Shown here: piece after piece, positions 52,250 to 54,555 of the stretch | How the letters are laid out: each line of letters begins with the position of its first letter | How positions within the stretch are numbered: the first letter of the stretch is position 1 | Source of the DNA: Rhodopseudomonas sp. | GTDB lineage: Bacteria > Pseudomonadota > Alphaproteobacteria > Rhizobiales > Xanthobacteraceae | NCBI RefSeq assembly: GCF_013377015.1 | Contig: NZ_JACABA010000002.1 | Location: 614,663 to 669,217 of the forward strand | Reading direction: 5' to 3' | DNA length: 54,555 bases | Notes under the pieces: model-generated | The model's input: the letters and a program-made list of their open reading frames with translations, nothing else | The model's database searches: none | What the model was told of the DNA's origin: nothing | Made by a program: the position numbers and the translations under genes

Positions 52250-52651
52250 TTAAATTTTTTCCGAAATCCAGTTCGCCAGCACCAATCCCACGGCGCCCGA
52301 AAAAGCAGTGATGAAGGTGCCCCAGGAGATGTCGAGCGCCACCACCGGCCAGGTCCAGTGCTTCAGCAACGCCAGCGCGGTAAGCTCGAAGGTGGCGTAG
52401 CAGAACAGCCCGAACAATGCGCCGTAGACGAGCGACGATTGCCAGGTCGCGCTGGCCGGGCCGTTGACGAAGATGACAATACCCACAACGTAGAGCAGGT
52501 AAAACAGAATCGCCGGCGCCAGCCTGACCTCGCCGAGCATGTCGCCGACCTGCGCGGTGAAGAAGTTCTTCGCGATCGTCCCCAGGAACAGGAAATCCAG
52601 CGGGATCAGGATGATGAATGTTGCCAGGTAGAGAATGCCATATCGCTTCAA
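52250..52651 (-). CDS. DUF2177 family membrane protein
   Basis: A 133-residue inner-membrane protein with about four helices (YLATFIILIPLDFLFLG, LAPAILFYLLYVVGIVIFV, LVYGALFGLFCYATFELTALAL, FITAFSGAVGLVLANWI). This layout and the motif YATFELTALALLKHW are those of DUF2177, often found beside photolyase genes. The start is TTG at 52651, with GGAGGG well placed just upstream. Function unknown. It is divergent from phr across 123 bp, so a shared light- or stress-responsive control region is likely. Confidence 0.85.
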   Translation of the reverse strand: MKRYGILYLATFIILIPLDFLFLGTIAKNFFTAQVGDMLGEVRLAPAILFYLLYVVGIVIFVNGPASATWQSSLVYGALFGLFCYATFELTALALLKHWTWPVVALDISWGTFITAFSGAVGLVLANWISEKI

Positions 52652-52670
52652 GTCGCCCTCCAGCGTGATT

Positions 52671-52703
52671 CAAATCTCGTCCAGTTCCAATACGTTCGAG
52701 ATT
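52671..52703. promoter_or_regulatory. Inverted repeat in the DUF2177/phr divergent promoter region
   Basis: AATCTCG (52673-52679) and CGAGATT (52697-52703) are exact complements around a 17-bp spacer. TTCAA and TTGAA flank them on the outside. Candidate operator for the divergent pair. Confidence 0.45.
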
Positions 52704-52774
52704 GTTGAAGGTTGCAATCCATTTGCGCGCGAAAGCGTTGATCTGTTCCACGACCTTCGGATGACAACAGCCTG

Positions 52775-54223
52775 ATGCCCAACGACATCCCCCAGCCAAT
52801 GATCGTCTGGTTCCGCGACGATTTGCGGCTCTCGGACCATCCGGCGCTGCACGCCGCAGCGCAAACCGGAAAGCCGCTGGTTTGCGTGTATGTCCTGGAC
52901 GAAGCGAGCCCGGCAATCAGGCCGCTCGGCGACGCCGCTCGCTGGTGGCTGGCGCAATCGCTGCGGGCGCTGCAGACCAGCCTGATCGGGCTTGGCGGCA
53001 CGCTGCTGCTGCGTCGCGGACCGGCGGACCGGATCATCACCGGGCTGGCGCGCGAGATCGATGCCGGCGGGGTCTATTGGAACGAAATCGAGATGGCGCC
53101 GGAGCGCGCCCAGGCCGACGCCCTCGACGCTTCGCTGGACCGGCTGGGAATCCCGACGCACCGCTTTCGCGGCGACCTGCTGGCGGCGCCTCGCGACATC
53201 CGCACCAAGGACGGCCGCGGGCTGCGGGTGTTCACGCCGTTCTGGAAACGGGTTCAGACTCTCGGCGGCCCGCCGAAGCCGCTGCCGGCGCCAAGCGCGT
53301 TGCGACCGCCGCCGCTTCTGCCCGGCGACACGCTGGCCGACTGGAAGCTGGAGCCGACACAACCGGACTGGGCCGGCGGCCTGCGCGAGACCTGGACCCC
53401 GGGCGAAGCCGCCGCGCAGGCCGTGCTGACACAATTCCTCGATCGGGCATCGGGCTACGCCACCGGGCGCGACCGGCCGGATCGCGACGTCACCTCCGGA
53501 CTCTCGCCGCATCTGCGGTTCGGCGAGATCAGCCCGCGGCAGGTCTGGCACGCGGCGAAATTCGCCGTGGCAGAGCGGCCGGCGATCGCGGGCGATATCG
53601 ACAAGTTCCTCAGCGAACTGGGCTGGCGCGAATTCTGCCGACATCTGCTGTTCGACCTCCCCGATCTCGTCACGCGCAATCTGCAGCCGGCGTTCGACGC
53701 CTTTCCATGGCGGCACGACGCCGAAGCGCTGCGGGCCTGGCAGCGCGGCCGGACCGGCTATCCGATCGTCGACGCCGGAATGCGGCAGCTCTGGCACAGC
53801 GGCGTGATGCACAACCGGGTCCGCATGGTGGTGGCGTCGTTCCTGGTCAAGCACCTGTTGATCGACTGGCGCCACGGCGAACGATGGTTCTGGGACACGC
53901 TGGTCGACGCCGATCCCGGCAGCAACCCGGCGAACTGGCAATGGGTCGCGGGCTGCGGCGCCGATGCCGCGCCGTATTTCCGGGTGTTCAACCCGATCCT
54001 GCAGGGTGAGAAATTCGATCCCGACGGCGACTACGTTCGGCGCTGGGTCCCGGAGATCGCGGGCCTGCCGACCAAGCTGATCCACCAACCGTGGACCGCG
54101 ACGCCGCTCGAACTCGCCGCCGCCGGCGTCACCCTCGGCCGCAACTACCCGAACCCGATCGTCGATCACAAGGTCGGACGGCAGCGCGCGCTGGATGCCT
54201 ACGCCACAGTGCGTAAGCGTTGA
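52775..54223 (+). CDS. phrB: Deoxyribodipyrimidine photolyase
   Basis: A 482-residue FAD-dependent light-driven DNA repair enzyme that splits cyclobutane pyrimidine dimers. The N-terminal antenna domain begins IVWFRDDLRLSDHPAL. The C-terminal FAD domain has SPHLRFGEISPRQVW, GWREFCRHLLF and NRVRMVVASFLVKHLLIDWRHGERWFWDTLVDAD...NWQWVAGCG, the photolyase signature. The C-terminus ends in RRWVPEIAGLP and NYPNPIVDHKVGRQRALDAY, as in class I CPD photolyases. It faces DUF2177. Confidence 0.96.
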   Translation: MPNDIPQPMIVWFRDDLRLSDHPALHAAAQTGKPLVCVYVLDEASPAIRPLGDAARWWLAQSLRALQTSLIGLGGTLLLRRGPADRIITGLAREIDAGGVYWNEIEMAPERAQADALDASLDRLGIPTHRFRGDLLAAPRDIRTKDGRGLRVFTPFWKRVQTLGGPPKPLPAPSALRPPPLLPGDTLADWKLEPTQPDWAGGLRETWTPGEAAAQAVLTQFLDRASGYATGRDRPDRDVTSGLSPHLRFGEISPRQVWHAAKFAVAERPAIAGDIDKFLSELGWREFCRHLLFDLPDLVTRNLQPAFDAFPWRHDAEALRAWQRGRTGYPIVDAGMRQLWHSGVMHNRVRMVVASFLVKHLLIDWRHGERWFWDTLVDADPGSNPANWQWVAGCGADAAPYFRVFNPILQGEKFDPDGDYVRRWVPEIAGLPTKLIHQPWTATPLELAAAGVTLGRNYPNPIVDHKVGRQRALDAYATVRKR

Positions 54224-54301
54224 ATCAGTGCGAGCTTGTCAACAACAATTCCGCGAATCGGATATCGTCAATGGCATCGCTAACCTGATTTGGGGGATAC
54301 C

Positions 54302-54532
54302 ATGGACGACGAAAAGCCGATGATCGATCAAGTGACGGATGCCATCAGCGACGCGGTGGAAGCCACCAAGAAGGTGGCCAAGAAGGCTCGCAAGGCCGTC
54401 AAGAAAGCCGCCAAGAAGGTCGCCAAGAAAGTGACCGCCGCCAAGGCTCCGGCGAAGAAGGCCAAGAAGGCCGCCGACGGCGAGGCGGCTCCGGCCGCCA
54501 AGAAGCCGCGCGCCAAGAAGGCCGCGGCCTGA
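54302..54532 (+). CDS. Histone H1-like Lys/Ala-rich protein
   Basis: A 76-residue protein. A short acidic N-terminus (MDDEKPMIDQVTDAISDAVEATKK) leads into a run of KKAxKKVAKK and AxxAAKK repeats with Pro, resembling eukaryotic H1 tails and AlgP-like bacterial proteins. It should be highly basic and disordered and may bind DNA or RNA. The start ATG at 54302 follows GGGGGATACC. The same type of Lys/Ala tail also ends rnr and the truncated gene at the left edge, so low-complexity basic tails are common in this genome. Confidence 0.8.
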   Translation: MDDEKPMIDQVTDAISDAVEATKKVAKKARKAVKKAAKKVAKKVTAAKAPAKKAKKAADGEAAPAAKKPRAKKAAA

Positions 54533-54555
54533 GAAGGTTAGTCCGACGATTTCCG

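Noticed and set aside
52053-52253. Small plus-strand frame in the gap before DUF2177
   Set aside because: No ribosome site or recognisable product, and it overlaps the CRP-like site and a GC hairpin.

Overview
The window is a high-GC alphaproteobacterial chromosome segment that fits the Rhodopseudomonas/Bradyrhizobium group (Nitrobacteraceae). The evidence is the divK-pleD cell-cycle pair, a MipZ-like ParA ATPase, an EipB (DUF1849) envelope protein, DUF1489, DUF3572 and DUF3253 proteins, a phasin with a PhaR-type control region, and the repeat and codon style. This assignment is inference from gene content; no database search was possible. The segment is ordinary core chromosome with one insertion sequence. 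I see no prophage, CRISPR array, integrase, defence island or large biosynthetic cluster.

Layout. 1-4.0 kb: the end of a probable topA, then rnr, a DUF983 gene, a NUDIX gene and rpmG, closed by a good terminator. 4.07-5.23 kb: a palindromic intergenic repeat split by an intact IS30-family element. 5.3-9.6 kb: pleD and divK on the minus strand; DUF3572 and dinB on the plus strand; eipB convergent with dinB. 9.7-14.5 kb: a His-rich CDF metal exporter, RidA, a glycerophosphodiesterase, a FemAB-like protein, a HIT protein and trmO. 14.5-20.2 kb: a lone receiver protein, azlCD, two PilZ proteins flanking a GrdB-like protein, and a membrane glycosyltransferase. 20.2-25.5 kb: clpA and clpS, a TadG-like von Willebrand protein, and a phasin with twin palindromic operators. 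25.9-31.6 kb: a SPOR-tailed D-Ala-D-Ala carboxypeptidase, a Tim14-like membrane J-protein, a VWA protein, an alpha/beta hydrolase and the MipZ-like ATPase. 31.9-42.5 kb: panC, several small conserved proteins, a GST, YdcF, an aldo-keto reductase, an orphan XRE regulator, mgtE, two tandem polysaccharide deacetylases and tRNA-Leu(GAG). 42.5-54.5 kb: an orphan FliN-like protein, lipB, a PepSY protein, a tautomerase divergent from a LysR regulator with a clean operator, a pccA-ICL/PEPM-acylphosphatase operon, an exported phosphodiesterase-like protein, a TerB-like protein, DUF2177 divergent from a photolyase, and a histone-H1-like Lys/Ala-rich protein.

Functional themes. DivK and PleD (c-di-GMP synthesis and polarity), two single-domain PilZ proteins, the MipZ-like ATPase, the TadG-like protein and a FliN-like protein all belong to the cell-cycle, polarity and surface-behaviour toolkit of alphaproteobacteria, although they are not one operon. 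EipB, the carboxypeptidase, the FemAB-like protein, the two deacetylases and YdcF touch the envelope. ClpA and ClpS form the N-degron protease adaptor pair. RNase R, Pol IV and photolyase serve RNA turnover and DNA repair.

The most interesting signals are: the TTGTGCAATGCACAA operator pair upstream of the phasin, with degenerate copies upstream of an alpha/beta hydrolase and a small TTG-start gene; the IS30 insertion inside a palindromic repeat; the Tim14-like J-protein next to a VWA protein; the PilZ / GrdB-like / PilZ arrangement; a perfect 11-bp inverted repeat in front of the tandem deacetylases; and a 15-bp palindrome shared by two distant 5' regions. None of these proves a new system.
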